DNA of 64,000 nt from Billgrantia desiderata (GTDB taxonomy: Bacteria > Pseudomonadota > Gammaproteobacteria > Pseudomonadales > Halomonadaceae): the NCBI GenBank assembly GCA_011742915.1, contig JAAQTN010000013.1, forward strand, positions 1 to 64,000, in the 5' to 3' direction. A program made the position numbers and the translations under genes. Below the pieces are notes generated by a model. The model saw only the letters and a list, made by a program, of their open reading frames with translations. It had not been told where the DNA came from and made no database searches. Positions 52,030 to 61,086 of this stretch are shown in pieces (within the stretch, counting starts at the first letter, position 1; each line of letters starts with the position of its first letter).

Positions 52030-52926
52030 TCAGGCGTCGTGACTGCCGAGCAGACCGATCAGTTCGGGGAGCGTGGCCTGGGCATGCCCCGCCGCCTCGG
52101 CCTGCCCCAGCACCTCGTCGATACCTGCCGCGGCCACCTTCGCCGCCCCCAGGTCGCCGGCCATGGCCAGGTAGTAGCCGAGATCCTTGTGGGCGTTGGC
52201 GATGCTGAAACGGAAGCCCGAGGTGTCGCGCTCCTGAATGTAGGGCCGCAGCCGCTCGAGCACGGTGCCCGCCCCGCCGCCCTTGGCCAGCACGTCGACG
52301 AAGACCTCCGGGTCGATGCCGCCCCGCTCGGCGCATGCCGCCGCCTCGGCCAGCACGGTGGAGAACCCCACCGAGACGAAGTTGTGCAGCAGCTTGAGCT
52401 GATGGCCGGCACCCACCGGGCCGGCATGGGTGATGTTCTCGGCGAAGCTCTCGAGCAGCGGCCGCTGCGCCGCGAACAGCTCGGCATCGCCCCCCACCAG
52501 CAGATTGAGCCGCCCCTCGGCGGCCTCCTTGGGCGTGCGCGTCATGGGGGCGTCGAGAAAACGTCCGCCCGCCTCCGCCACCGCCTCGGCGATGCGCAGC
52601 GTCGAGCTGGGAATCGCCGTGGAGCAGTCGATGATCACGCTACCGGGCCTGAGCCCCTGCAGCACGCCATCCTCGCGCAGCAGCACCTCCTCGACCTGGG
52701 GCGAGCCGGTCACGCAGAGAATGATGACGTCGGCATGCCGGGCCAGCTCCGCCCCCGTGGCGAACGCCTGCGCCCCGTTCTCGAGCAGGGCAGCAACGGG
52801 CTGGTTGCCGGGGTGCTCGAGAAAGGCCAGCGGCCAGCCGGCGCGCTGAACGTTGGTGGCGATGCCGTGGCCCATCAGGCCGATGCCGATCATGCCCACT
52901 CGCTGTTTCGACTGCGTGTCGCTCAT
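52030..52926 (-). CDS. Beta-hydroxyacid dehydrogenase (3-hydroxyisobutyrate dehydrogenase family), first paralogue
   Basis: This 298-residue NAD(P)-dependent enzyme has GMIGIGLMGHGIATN as the Rossmann motif, the substrate loop DAPMTRTPKEAAEG (the family SGG is replaced by TRT) and the catalytic lysine in GHQLKLLHN. The start at 52926 is 2 bases before the stop of the aldehyde dehydrogenase gene, so the two are coupled. It may form or use a semialdehyde handled by that enzyme. The altered SGG loop sets it apart from GlxR and from the paralogue at 60.2 kb and hints at another substrate. Confidence 0.88.
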   Translation of the reverse strand: MSDTQSKQRVGMIGIGLMGHGIATNVQRAGWPLAFLEHPGNQPVAALLENGAQAFATGAELARHADVIILCVTGSPQVEEVLLREDGVLQGLRPGSVIIDCSTAIPSSTLRIAEAVAEAGGRFLDAPMTRTPKEAAEGRLNLLVGGDAELFAAQRPLLESFAENITHAGPVGAGHQLKLLHNFVSVGFSTVLAEAAACAERGGIDPEVFVDVLAKGGGAGTVLERLRPYIQERDTSGFRFSIANAHKDLGYYLAMAGDLGAAKVAAAGIDEVLGQAEAAGHAQATLPELIGLLGSHDA

Positions 52927-52927
52927 G

Positions 52928-54442
52928 TCACAACCCACCCATGCAGAGATACTTGATTTCGATGTAGTCCTCGATGCCGTACTTGGAGCCCTCCCGCCCG
53001 ATACCGGACTCCTTGACGCCGCCGAACGGGGCCAGCTCGCTGGAGATGATGCCTTCGTTGATGCCCACGATGCCGCACTCCAGGGCCTCGGCCACCCGCC
53101 ACACCCGGCCCACGTCGCGGGTATAGAAGTAGCTGGCCAGGCCGTATGGGGTATCGTTGGCCAGGCGCACCACCTCCTGCTCGTCGCTGAAGCGCAGCAG
53201 CGGCGCCACGGGACCGAAGGTCTCCTCGTTCATCAGCCGCGCATCGCTGGAGACGTCGGTGAGAATCGTCGGCTCGAAGAAGTTGCCGCCCAGCGCATGT
53301 CGCTGCCCGCCCAGGTAGACGCTGGCACCGCGCTCGCGGGCATCAGCGATGTGCTCCTCGACCTTGGCCACCGCGGCCTGATCGATCAGCGGCCCCAGGG
53401 TCACCCCCTCCTCCAGGCCATTGCCGACCCGCTGCGCCGCCACCGCCTGGGCGAGGCGCTCGGCGAAGTCAGCGTAGATCCGCTCGTGGACGAAGATGCG
53501 GTTGGCGCACACGCAGGTCTGGCCGGTGTTGCGGAACTTGGACGCCATCACCCCGGCCACCGCCTGATCGAGATCGGCATCATCGAAGATGATGAAGGGC
53601 GCGTTGCCACCCAGCTCCATGGAGACCTTCTTGACCGTCTGGGCACAGGCAGCGAGCAGCACCTTGCCCACCTCGGTGGAACCGGTGAAGGAGAGCTTGC
53701 GTACCAGCGGGTTGGCGGTCAGCTCGTCACCCACCGTGCGGGCACTACCGGTCACCACATTGAGCACGCCCCGGGGCACGCCGGCGCGCTCGGCCAGCTC
53801 GGCCAGGGCCAGCGCCGAATAGGGCGTGCTGGATGCCGGCTTGACCACCACCGTGCAGCCGGCCGCCATGGCGGCGGCGGCCTTGCGGGTGATCATCGCG
53901 TTGGGGAAGTTCCAGGGCGTGATGGCGGCCACCACGCCGACCGGCTCCTTGGTGACCACGATGCGGCGATCTCCGGCATGGGCCGGGATGACGTCGCCGT
54001 AGATCCGCTTGGCCTCCTCCGCGAACCACTCGATGAAGGCAGAGCCGTAGGCGATCTCACCCCGAGCTTCGGCCAACGGCTTGCCCTGCTCCAGGGTCAG
54101 GATACGGGCCAGATCCTCCTGATGGGCCATGCACAGCTCGTACCAGCGCCGCAGGATGGCGGCTCGCTCCTTGGCGGTCCTGGCCTTCCATTGCGGCAGG
54201 GCGCGGTCGGCCGCCTCGATGGCCTCTCGCACCTGGGCCTGGGTCAGGCGGGGTACGCTACCCAGCCGCGTGTTGCTGGCCGGATCGACCACCTCGATGA
54301 TTGCCTCGTCGCTGGCATCGACCCAGCTTCCGTCGATGTAGGCGTGCTGCCTGAACAGCGCCGGGTCCTGCAGCTGCGGCTGCCGACCGCCGATCGCGCT
54401 GCGCTTGTCTCCCATGCCCTCGTCTCCCATATCCTCGCGCAT
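52928..54442 (-). CDS. NAD(P)-dependent aldehyde dehydrogenase (succinate-semialdehyde dehydrogenase-like)
   Basis: This 504-residue ALDH has the coenzyme-binding NPWNFP-type motif ([14 protein letters not shown]), catalytic glutamate 276 in SMELGGNAP and nucleophile cysteine 310 in GQTCVCANR. It resembles GabD. The N-terminus has about 25 extra residues ([20 protein letters not shown]), with internal ATGs at codons 5 and 10. The first ATG has an AGGAGGG ribosome site. In this cluster it could oxidise L-lactaldehyde, a glyceraldehyde-like product, or a semialdehyde; substrate not resolvable by sequence. The divergent fuconate dehydratase gene lies 271 bases away. Confidence 0.92.
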   Translation of the reverse strand: MREDMGDEGMGDKRSAIGGRQPQLQDPALFRQHAYIDGSWVDASDEAIIEVVDPASNTRLGSVPRLTQAQVREAIEAADRALPQWKARTAKERAAILRRWYELCMAHQEDLARILTLEQGKPLAEARGEIAYGSAFIEWFAEEAKRIYGDVIPAHAGDRRIVVTKEPVGVVAAITPWNFPNAMITRKAAAAMAAGCTVVVKPASSTPYSALALAELAERAGVPRGVLNVVTGSARTVGDELTANPLVRKLSFTGSTEVGKVLLAACAQTVKKVSMELGGNAPFIIFDDADLDQAVAGVMASKFRNTGQTCVCANRIFVHERIYADFAERLAQAVAAQRVGNGLEEGVTLGPLIDQAAVAKVEEHIADARERGASVYLGGQRHALGGNFFEPTILTDVSSDARLMNEETFGPVAPLLRFSDEQEVVRLANDTPYGLASYFYTRDVGRVWRVAEALECGIVGINEGIISSELAPFGGVKESGIGREGSKYGIEDYIEIKYLCMGGL

Positions 54443-54501
54443 CTTTCTCCCTCCTCTGCTCGCATCACGGACTGTCTGACGTAGAATGATCTTGAACTTT
54501 G

Positions 54502-54519
54502 AATTATGAATCCAAAATT
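54502..54519. promoter_or_regulatory. AATTATGA palindrome between aldehyde and fuconate dehydratase genes
   Basis: AATTATGAATCCAAAATT matches the cluster operator in 14 of 18 positions. It lies 60-77 bases upstream of the aldehyde dehydrogenase start and about 200 upstream of the dehydratase start, so it could serve both. Confidence 0.6.
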
Positions 54520-54713
54520 AAGAATCATACTTTCGTCGAGAGGAACCCGGACGCGCCGCATCCTCAAGGGCCATGGCAGGCCCTGCAGCGCGAATCGATA
54601 ACCTCTGGTTAACGTAGATACGAAAAAAACGATTGGCAGGTTATTGAATTGGCCGCCAGGCTGGGTTGGACAACAAATCTTTACTTCTCTTAGACCTTGC
54701 TGGAATTGTCGCC

Positions 54714-56018
54714 ATGACCACCATCACCCGCCTCGAGGTTCAGGACATCCGCTTTCCTACCTCGCGCTCGCTGGACGGCTCCGATGCCATGAACGCGGCA
54801 CCGGACTACTCCGCCACCTACGTCACCCTGCACACCGATGCCGGAAACGGGCTCAGCGGCCACGGCCTGACCTTCACCATCGGCCGCGGTAACGAAATCT
54901 GCGTCAAGGCCGTCGAGTCGCTGGCCTATCTGATCGAGGGTCGCCGGCTCGACGACATCACCACCGAGATGGGCCGCTTCTGGCGCGAGCTGACCAGCGG
55001 CGACAGCCAGCTGCGCTGGATCGGGCCGGAAAAGGGCGCGATCCACCTGGCCACGGCGGCCATCGTCAACGCCGTCTGGGATCTGTGGGCCAAGACGGAA
55101 GGCAAGCCGGTGTGGAAGCTGCTGGTCGACATGCCCCCCGAGCAGCTGATCCGCTGCCTCGACTTCCGCTTCGTCACCGACGCCCTGACGCCCGAGGAAG
55201 CGCTGGGGTTGCTCCGGCGCAATGCCGCCGGCCGCGCCGACCGTGAGCGGGAGATGCGCGAGCAGGGCTACCCGGCCTATACCACCTCGGCCGGCTGGCT
55301 CGGCTACGACGACGACAAGGTGCGGCGCCTGGCGCGCGAGGCGCTGGCCGAAGGCTGGACGCACTTCAAGCAGAAGGTGGGCGGCAACCTCGAGGAGGAC
55401 CGCCGCCGCGCCCAGATCCTGCGCGAGGAGATCGGCTGGGAGCGCGCCCTGATGATGGACGCCAACCAGATGTGGGACGTCGACGAGGCGATCGCCAACA
55501 TGCGCCAGCTGGCCGAATTCGATCCGCTGTGGATCGAGGAGCCGACCAGCCCCGACGACATCCTCGGCCACGCCGAGATCCGCCGCCGGCTGGGCTCGAT
55601 CGGGGTGGCCACCGGCGAGCACTGCCACAACCGGGTGATGTTCAAGCAGCTGCTGCAGGCCGGCGCCCTCGACTACTGCCAGGTCGACGCCGCCCGTCTC
55701 GGCGGGCTGAACGAGGTCATCGTGGTGCTGCTGCTGGCCGCCAAGCATGGCGTGCCGGTCTGCCCCCACGCTGGCGGCGTCGGGCTCTGCGAGTACGTGC
55801 AGCACGTCTCGCTGTTCGACTATATCGCCGTTTCGGGCTCCCTCGAGGGGCGCATCCTCGAGTACGTCGATCATCTGCACGAGCACTTCTTGCACCCCGT
55901 GACGATCCGCAACGGCCGCTATCAGGTGCCGACCGCCCCCGGCTACAGCATCAGCCTCCACCCCGAGTCGCTGTCGCGCCACGCCTATCCGGACGGCGCC
56001 GCCTGGCAGGACGGCTGA
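54714..56018 (+). CDS. fucD: L-fuconate dehydratase (enolase superfamily)
   Basis: This 434-residue member of the mandelate racemase subgroup dehydrates L-fuconate to 2-keto-3-deoxy-L-fuconate. It begins ITRLEVQDIRFPTSRSLDG, which with SQLRWIGPEKGAIHLATAAI, QGYPAYTTSAGWLGYDDDK and EPTSPDDILGHAEI is the fuconate dehydratase/ENOSF1 signature. The acid/base K219-x-K221, metal ligands D249, E275 and E302, and H352 in CPHAGGVG are present. The start at 54714 (MTTITRL) gives the family length. It precedes a PdxA-like gene by 22 bases. No fucose dehydrogenase or keto-deoxyfuconate dehydrogenase is in the window. Confidence 0.93.
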   Translation: MTTITRLEVQDIRFPTSRSLDGSDAMNAAPDYSATYVTLHTDAGNGLSGHGLTFTIGRGNEICVKAVESLAYLIEGRRLDDITTEMGRFWRELTSGDSQLRWIGPEKGAIHLATAAIVNAVWDLWAKTEGKPVWKLLVDMPPEQLIRCLDFRFVTDALTPEEALGLLRRNAAGRADREREMREQGYPAYTTSAGWLGYDDDKVRRLAREALAEGWTHFKQKVGGNLEEDRRRAQILREEIGWERALMMDANQMWDVDEAIANMRQLAEFDPLWIEEPTSPDDILGHAEIRRRLGSIGVATGEHCHNRVMFKQLLQAGALDYCQVDAARLGGLNEVIVVLLLAAKHGVPVCPHAGGVGLCEYVQHVSLFDYIAVSGSLEGRILEYVDHLHEHFLHPVTIRNGRYQVPTAPGYSISLHPESLSRHAYPDGAAWQDG

Positions 56019-56040
56019 CCCACTGCGAAGGAGACCCAAG

Positions 56041-57057
56041 ATGACCCACGCAAGACCCTGCATCGCCGTACCTCTGGGCGACCCGGCGGGCATCGGCCCC
56101 GAGCTGGTCGCCAAGCTGCTGGCCGAGCGCCAGGCAATCGATGGAGCCGACGTGGTGGTGGTGGGCGACCCCTGGCTGTGGCAGGAAGGCCAGCGAGTGG
56201 CCGGCACTGCGCTCACGCTGCCCGAGATCGCCTCCTGGGAGCAGGCCCGCGGCCAGGCCGGCCCCGTACTGCTACCGCTGGACACCATCCGGCCAGAGGA
56301 GGTCGAGTTCGGCCGGGTCGATGCCGCCTGCGGCGCCTCGGTGCTGAAGGTGCTGGCCCACTGCCTGGACGCCGCCCAGGCGGGACGCATCGATGCCATC
56401 TGCTTCGCGCCGCTCAACAAGCTGGCCATGAAGCAGGGCGGCCTGCGCCATGAAGACGAGCTGCACTTCTTTGCCGAATACCTCAAGGTGCCCGGCGAGG
56501 TGTCCGAGTTCAACACCCTCGGCAGCCTCTGGACCTCGCGCATCTCCTCCCACGTACCGCTCAGCGAGGCCGCCCGCTACGTCACGCCGGAGCGCATCCT
56601 GAACGCCACCCGCCTGATCCACGACGCCCTGGTGGCAGCGGGTGTGGCGCAGCCGCGCATCGCCGTGGCGGCGATCAACCCCCACGCCGGCGAGGGCGGC
56701 ACCTGCGGTCGCGAGGAGATCGACGTCATCGCGCCGGCCGTCGAGGCCTGTGTCGCCGCCGGCTATCCGGCCCAGGGCCCCTTCCCCGCCGATACCCTCT
56801 TTCGCCGCGCCCGCGACGGCGAGTTCGACGCCGTCGTCACCATGTACCACGACCAGGGCCAGATCGCCCTCAAGCTGCTGGGCTTCGAGCGCGGCGTCAC
56901 CGTTCAGGGCGGGCTGCCGATTCCCATCACCACGCCGGCCCATGGCACCGCCTTCGACATCGTCGGCCAGGGCAAGGCCAGCGTCGAGGCCATGCGCCAC
57001 GCCTTCGCCATCGCCTGCCGCATGGGCGCGCATCATGCCCGCAACCGCGGCGTTTAG
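56041..57057 (+). CDS. PdxA-family NAD-dependent dehydrogenase (PdxA2/4-phospho-threonate-like)
   Basis: This 338-residue protein has the PdxA metal-ligand histidines H171 (ISSHVPL), H215 (AINPHAGEGG) and H270 (MYHDQGQIALK), and GDPAGIGPEL near the start. PdxA2 paralogues outside vitamin B6 synthesis oxidise and decarboxylate 4-phospho-D-threonate or -erythronate made by DUF1537 kinases, or related dihydrodiols. No DUF1537 kinase is in this window, and position in a catabolic operon argues against pyridoxine synthesis. The phosphate-binding region of PdxA should be checked for whether the substrate is phosphorylated. Confidence 0.9.
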   Translation: MTHARPCIAVPLGDPAGIGPELVAKLLAERQAIDGADVVVVGDPWLWQEGQRVAGTALTLPEIASWEQARGQAGPVLLPLDTIRPEEVEFGRVDAACGASVLKVLAHCLDAAQAGRIDAICFAPLNKLAMKQGGLRHEDELHFFAEYLKVPGEVSEFNTLGSLWTSRISSHVPLSEAARYVTPERILNATRLIHDALVAAGVAQPRIAVAAINPHAGEGGTCGREEIDVIAPAVEACVAAGYPAQGPFPADTLFRRARDGEFDAVVTMYHDQGQIALKLLGFERGVTVQGGLPIPITTPAHGTAFDIVGQGKASVEAMRHAFAIACRMGAHHARNRGV

Positions 57058-57111
57058 CCGACTTGAACTGAGGCGCAGCGATAGGTAGACGAAAGTCTGA
57101 GGCATAAAATG

Positions 57112-57129
57112 AATTATGTGTTCATAATG
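57112..57129. promoter_or_regulatory. AATTATGTGTTCATAATG, cluster operator upstream of the second TRAP operon
   Basis: Matches AATTATGA-N2-TCATAATT closely with dyad symmetry preserved. It is 59-76 bases upstream of the second dctP, between the pdxA-like gene and the transporter. Confidence 0.7.
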
Positions 57130-57187
57130 AAATTTGCACAGCGCTCATTGAAGCCTCTATCAGACAACAAAATGGAGAACAACAATT

Positions 57188-58237
57188 ATGAGACACGCCA
57201 CCAAACTCCTGTGTACCGTCACCGCTACGGCGCTATTCAGCCCGCTCGCCTTGGCGCAAAGCTATGAAGCCACGCTGGCTCACCCGCACCAGAACTATGG
57301 CGTCAAGGCCGCGGAAGCCTTCAAGGCGCATATCGAGGCCGCCACGGATGGCGATTTGACCATCAATCTGGTGCGTCACGGCGCCTTGGGTGGCGACCGT
57401 GAAATCACCGACCAGCTTCGGCTCGGCGAGCTGGAGTTCAATCTGCCCGGTGCAGGTGGCATCGCCAGTATCTTCCCGCACGCTCAGGTGCACAGCTGGC
57501 CCTTCCTGTTTACCGAGCGCAGCGTTTTCTGGAAGCTGCCGCAGGATCCCGAGTATTTCCAACTGACACGCGACGAATTGCTGGATGCCAGCGGTGGCAC
57601 CATGCGTCTCCTGGCACTGATGGAGAACTCGATTCGCCACCTCTATACCACCCGCGGCCCGATCCAGACGCCCGATGACATGCAAGAGCATGCCATCAAG
57701 ATGCGCACTCAGGCCGTTCCGCTGCACCAGGAGCTGTTCGAAGCCCTAGGAGCGGCTCAGATCGTCACGGTCTCGGCGCCGGAGCGCTATTCGGCGCTCC
57801 AGAGCGGCTTGATCGACGGTCTGGAAGGCGGCCTCTCATCCGCCTGGGACGCCGGGCTGATGGAGGTGGCCGACTATGTCTCGCTGACCGGCCACATGTA
57901 TGAATATCTGTGGCTGGTGGCCAACAACGACTTCTACGAAAGCCTGCCCGAGGAGCACCGCCAGGCCGTGGACGAAGCCGCCATCATTGCCACAGCCACC
58001 AGCAACGCGATCAGTTATCAGGACGACAACGAGGCGCTGGTGAAAATGGAGGAGGCCGGCAAGACGATCTACGTACCCACTGCCGACGAGCTGAATCAGT
58101 GGCAGGAAATCGCCGTGCCGGCGGCCCGTGCCTTCATCGAGGAGGAAGTCCCGGCGCCCTATGTCGAGGCGACACTGGCGGCACTGGAGCGAACCCAGGA
58201 GCGCGTTGCGGGCATAAAGAGCTCCGCGTCCGACTGA
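57188..58237 (+). CDS. TRAP transporter periplasmic binding protein (DctP), second TRAP system
   Basis: This 349-residue protein has a signal peptide (KLLCTVTATALFSPLALA) and the mature start QSYEATLAHPHQNYGVKAAEA. The DctP family regions TPDDMQEHAIKMRTQAVP and YSALQSGLIDGLEGGLSSAW follow. It is slightly longer than the first DctP and clearly divergent from it. A hairpin separates it from the downstream permeases. The uptake substrate is likely the sugar acid processed by the neighbouring dehydratase or dehydrogenase; not proven. Confidence 0.92.
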   Translation: MRHATKLLCTVTATALFSPLALAQSYEATLAHPHQNYGVKAAEAFKAHIEAATDGDLTINLVRHGALGGDREITDQLRLGELEFNLPGAGGIASIFPHAQVHSWPFLFTERSVFWKLPQDPEYFQLTRDELLDASGGTMRLLALMENSIRHLYTTRGPIQTPDDMQEHAIKMRTQAVPLHQELFEALGAAQIVTVSAPERYSALQSGLIDGLEGGLSSAWDAGLMEVADYVSLTGHMYEYLWLVANNDFYESLPEEHRQAVDEAAIIATATSNAISYQDDNEALVKMEEAGKTIYVPTADELNQWQEIAVPAARAFIEEEVPAPYVEATLAALERTQERVAGIKSSASD

Positions 58238-58259
58238 ATCCCGCTGCGGATTCGCCACG

Positions 58260-58286
58260 GCCCCTCTCCTTGCTCCGGAGAGGGGC
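58260..58286 (+). terminator. Intra-operon hairpin between dctP and dctM
   Basis: GCCCCTCTCC pairs with GGAGAGGGGC across a 7-base loop. With no T run, it more likely stabilises the dctP message or attenuates the permease genes than ends the transcript. Confidence 0.6.
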
Positions 58287-58315
58287 GGCTCTCTTGACGG
58301 CGTTTAGGAGTCCTC

Positions 58316-59611
58316 GTGATAGCCGTACTCATGCTCGCCGCCCTCGTCGGGCTCATCATCATCGGGGCACCGGTCTTCATGGCCATGGCCGGCGCTTCGC
58401 TGATTCACTACTGGGACACCGGCCGCGAGGCCACCATGAACATTCTCACCCTGAGGATGTTCGACGGCATGACGTCCTTCACTTTCCTGGCCATTCCACT
58501 GTTTCTGCTGGCCGGTGAGATCATGTCCCGCGGGGGCCTCACCGACCGCCTCATGGACCTGGCCAGGGCATTGGTCGGGCACTTCAAGGCTGGGCTGGCT
58601 CAGGTAAACATCGCCTCCAGCCTTTTCTTCTCCAGCATTTCCGGCTCGGCCTATGCCGACGTGGCCGCCATGGGGCCGGTGATGATTCCCGCCATGCAAA
58701 AGGAAGGGTATCCGAAGGGCTTTGCCGGGGCGCTCACCGCCGCCTCGGCCACGCTGTCGCCGCTGTTTCCACCGAGCATCGTGTTGATCGTGTACGGCTC
58801 GGCGTTCGGCGTTTCCATCGGTGCGCTGTTCGCCGCCGGTCTGACCTTGGCCCTACTCCTGACGCTACTGTTCGCCGTGACCAGCTACGCCATGGTCTGG
58901 CGCTACGGAATACCCGCCTATGGCTGGATGGGATTTCGGGAGATGGGTCGTGCCTTTCTCAAGGCCGCCATCCCGCTGGGTATGCCAATCATCGTGGTGG
59001 GCGGCATTCTCGGCGGATTCTTCACCGCCACCGAAGCCGCTTCGGTGGCAGTGGCCTATGGATTGGTGGTCACCATCGGCATCTATCGCACCATTCGGCC
59101 GGCCGATCTCATTCCGATTCTACGCCAGACGGCCATCACCAGCGCCGCGATCACCATCCTGGTCGGCGTGGCGGCGATGTTTTCCTATGTCGTGGTGCGA
59201 CGTAACATTCCCACCCAGGTGGTGGACTTCCTGCTGCAGATCACCCAGTCGCCGTTCGGCATCGTCGCGCTGATCGTGCTGGTACTGCTGATCGCCGGCA
59301 TGTTCATCGACCGCAACTCCAACCTGCTCCTACTTGGCCCGATCATCATCCCTATTTTCACCATGGAGCTTGGCTTCAGCGACGTACAGACGGCAATGAT
59401 CATCATCTCCGCCTTGGGTGTTGGCCACCTCACGCCACCTTTCGGCGGTACCCTGCTCACCGCCTCACTGGTAGGTCGCATGTCGGTGGCGGAAATCAGT
59501 CGCTTTGCCTGGCCGTTCATTCTGATCAAGATCCTGTTGACCGCCCTGGTCGTGGCATTCCCCGCCCTAAGCGAGGCACTTCCTCGCGCACTCGGCTTCG
59601 GAGGACTCTGA
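58316..59611 (+). CDS. TRAP transporter large permease (DctM), second TRAP system
   Basis: This 431-residue membrane protein starts with GTG at 58316 after a TAGGAG ribosome site. DctM marks include FTFLAIPLFLLAGEIMSRGGL, SSLFFSSISGSAYADVAAMG, SATLSPLFPPSIVLIVYG and a later GVGHLTPPFGGTLLTASL. It precedes dctQ (order P-M-Q), whereas the first system is P-Q-M. Confidence 0.93.
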   Translation: MIAVLMLAALVGLIIIGAPVFMAMAGASLIHYWDTGREATMNILTLRMFDGMTSFTFLAIPLFLLAGEIMSRGGLTDRLMDLARALVGHFKAGLAQVNIASSLFFSSISGSAYADVAAMGPVMIPAMQKEGYPKGFAGALTAASATLSPLFPPSIVLIVYGSAFGVSIGALFAAGLTLALLLTLLFAVTSYAMVWRYGIPAYGWMGFREMGRAFLKAAIPLGMPIIVVGGILGGFFTATEAASVAVAYGLVVTIGIYRTIRPADLIPILRQTAITSAAITILVGVAAMFSYVVVRRNIPTQVVDFLLQITQSPFGIVALIVLVLLIAGMFIDRNSNLLLLGPIIIPIFTMELGFSDVQTAMIIISALGVGHLTPPFGGTLLTASLVGRMSVAEISRFAWPFILIKILLTALVVAFPALSEALPRALGFGGL

Positions 59612-59612
59612 T

Positions 59613-60161
59613 ATGACATCGTTCACCCGAGCAAGCCTCAGGAAGTGGATCGGGCAACTAGTCCAGGGGATCGACCGATTGGCGCACTGGCTGGACTGGC
59701 TATTGCAGTCGATCCTGGTGGCGGTGCTATCCGCCATCTTTCTGCTCATGTTTGCCCAGGTCATCCTGCGCTACATCATTCACTCCCCGTTCGCCTGGAT
59801 CGAGGAGGTGGCAGCCTACATGCTGCCGGTGCTGGCCTTGTGGGGTGCGGCCGTATGCCTACGCCATGGCTCGCATCTCAAGGTGGATCTGTTGCTCGAA
59901 GCGCTGCCGCGCCTGTTACGCAGCGCCTTCGTGATCGCCATTCACCTGCTGATCTTCTATTTCGCAATGAAGGTGTATCAATCCGGCCATGCCTTGGTCG
60001 AGCTGGGACGCAACGAGATGGTCACCAGCCGCACCTTCTCTCTTTATTGGCCCCGCATGACCATCGTCATCGGCGGCGCGCTCATCATGTTCCAGTCGGC
60101 GGTCATGGTCCTTCGAGAGATTGCCGACCTGGCGGGGTACGACCTGAAACCCACCACTTGA
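59613..60161 (+). CDS. TRAP transporter small permease (DctQ), second TRAP system
   Basis: This 182-residue protein has four hydrophobic segments (ILVAVLSAIFLLMFAQVILRY with the conserved RY, FAWIEEVAAYMLPVLALWGAAV, FVIAIHLLIFYFAMKVYQ, MTIVIGGALIMFQSAVMV). It starts 1 base after the dctM stop (TGATATG) and is followed 17 bases later by a beta-hydroxyacid dehydrogenase gene. Confidence 0.9.
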   Translation: MTSFTRASLRKWIGQLVQGIDRLAHWLDWLLQSILVAVLSAIFLLMFAQVILRYIIHSPFAWIEEVAAYMLPVLALWGAAVCLRHGSHLKVDLLLEALPRLLRSAFVIAIHLLIFYFAMKVYQSGHALVELGRNEMVTSRTFSLYWPRMTIVIGGALIMFQSAVMVLREIADLAGYDLKPTT

Positions 60162-60178
60162 TACACAGGAGAAGCGAC

Positions 60179-61075
60179 ATGGCAGCAACGCAATGTATCG
60201 GCTTCATCGGCCTTGGCAAGATGGGTAGCGGCTTCGTGTCGCGGCTGATCGACGAAGGCTATGCCGTGGTCGGCTACGACATCGAAGCGGCTCACTGCGA
60301 AGCGGCAAAAGCCCGCGGCGCCGAGATCGCCGGCTCGCCGGCCGCCGTGGCCGCACGTGCCGATCTCATCCAGATCTGCGTGACCACCAGCGCCGCCGTG
60401 GAGGCGGTGGTGCTCGGAGAGAACGGCATCGCCGAGGTCGCTCAGGACGGCGGCAAGGTCGTGGTCGATCACTCCACCACGGAGCTGGAGACCACCCGGC
60501 GCCTGGCAGCGGAGCTCGAGCGGCGCAACGGCATGGCGTTCGTGGATGCCCCGGTGTCCGGTGGGCCCGGCGCCGCCGCGGAAGGTCGCCTGGCCATCAT
60601 GGCAGGCGGCACGACAGAGGCCATCGCAGCCGTAACGCCGATCATGGAGCGGCTCGGCCAGTTCACTCATATGGGCGAGGTGGGGGCGGGCCAGGCCACC
60701 AAGCTGATCAACCAGGCGCTGGTGCTCTCGAACTACTGCGTGATCGCCGAAGCCTGCAACCTCGGCAACCGCTTCGGCATCGACGTGAGCAAGATCCCCG
60801 AGGCGCTCTCCTCGGGCTATGCCGGCAGCAACCTGCTCAACGACCTGCTGCCACGCATGGTGGAGAACGACTTCGAGCCGCGCGGCTATGCGCGCCAGAT
60901 CCTCAAGGACCTGCACATGCTGCAGGACGCGGCCAATGCGTTGAACGTCGCCATGCCCATGGCCGGCATGGCCAACTCGCTCTACAGCATGCTGATCGCC
61001 CAGGGCAAGGGCGAACTCGATGGCGCCGCCATCGTGACACTGCTGGAAGACCAAGCGCGACAGGGCAATGCATGA
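60179..61075 (+). CDS. Beta-hydroxyacid dehydrogenase (3-hydroxyisobutyrate dehydrogenase family), second paralogue
   Basis: This 298-residue NAD-dependent enzyme has FIGLGKMGSGFVSRL as Rossmann motif, the intact substrate loop DAPVSGGPGAAAEG and the catalytic lysine in GQATKLINQAL. The start at 60179 follows an AGGAGAAG ribosome site; a longer frame overlaps dctQ. In acid-sugar clusters such enzymes (LtnD/DenD) oxidise C2 of threonate or erythronate, ahead of a PdxA2 step. It overlaps the amidohydrolase region by an ATGA. Confidence 0.88.
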   Translation: MAATQCIGFIGLGKMGSGFVSRLIDEGYAVVGYDIEAAHCEAAKARGAEIAGSPAAVAARADLIQICVTTSAAVEAVVLGENGIAEVAQDGGKVVVDHSTTELETTRRLAAELERRNGMAFVDAPVSGGPGAAAEGRLAIMAGGTTEAIAAVTPIMERLGQFTHMGEVGAGQATKLINQALVLSNYCVIAEACNLGNRFGIDVSKIPEALSSGYAGSNLLNDLLPRMVENDFEPRGYARQILKDLHMLQDAANALNVAMPMAGMANSLYSMLIAQGKGELDGAAIVTLLEDQARQGNA

Positions 61076-61086
61076 GAGGCCATAGC

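Noticed and set aside
56041..57057. PdxA as the vitamin B6 biosynthesis enzyme
   Set aside because: Neighbours are catabolic and transport genes, and the usual surA-pdxA-ksgA context is absent.
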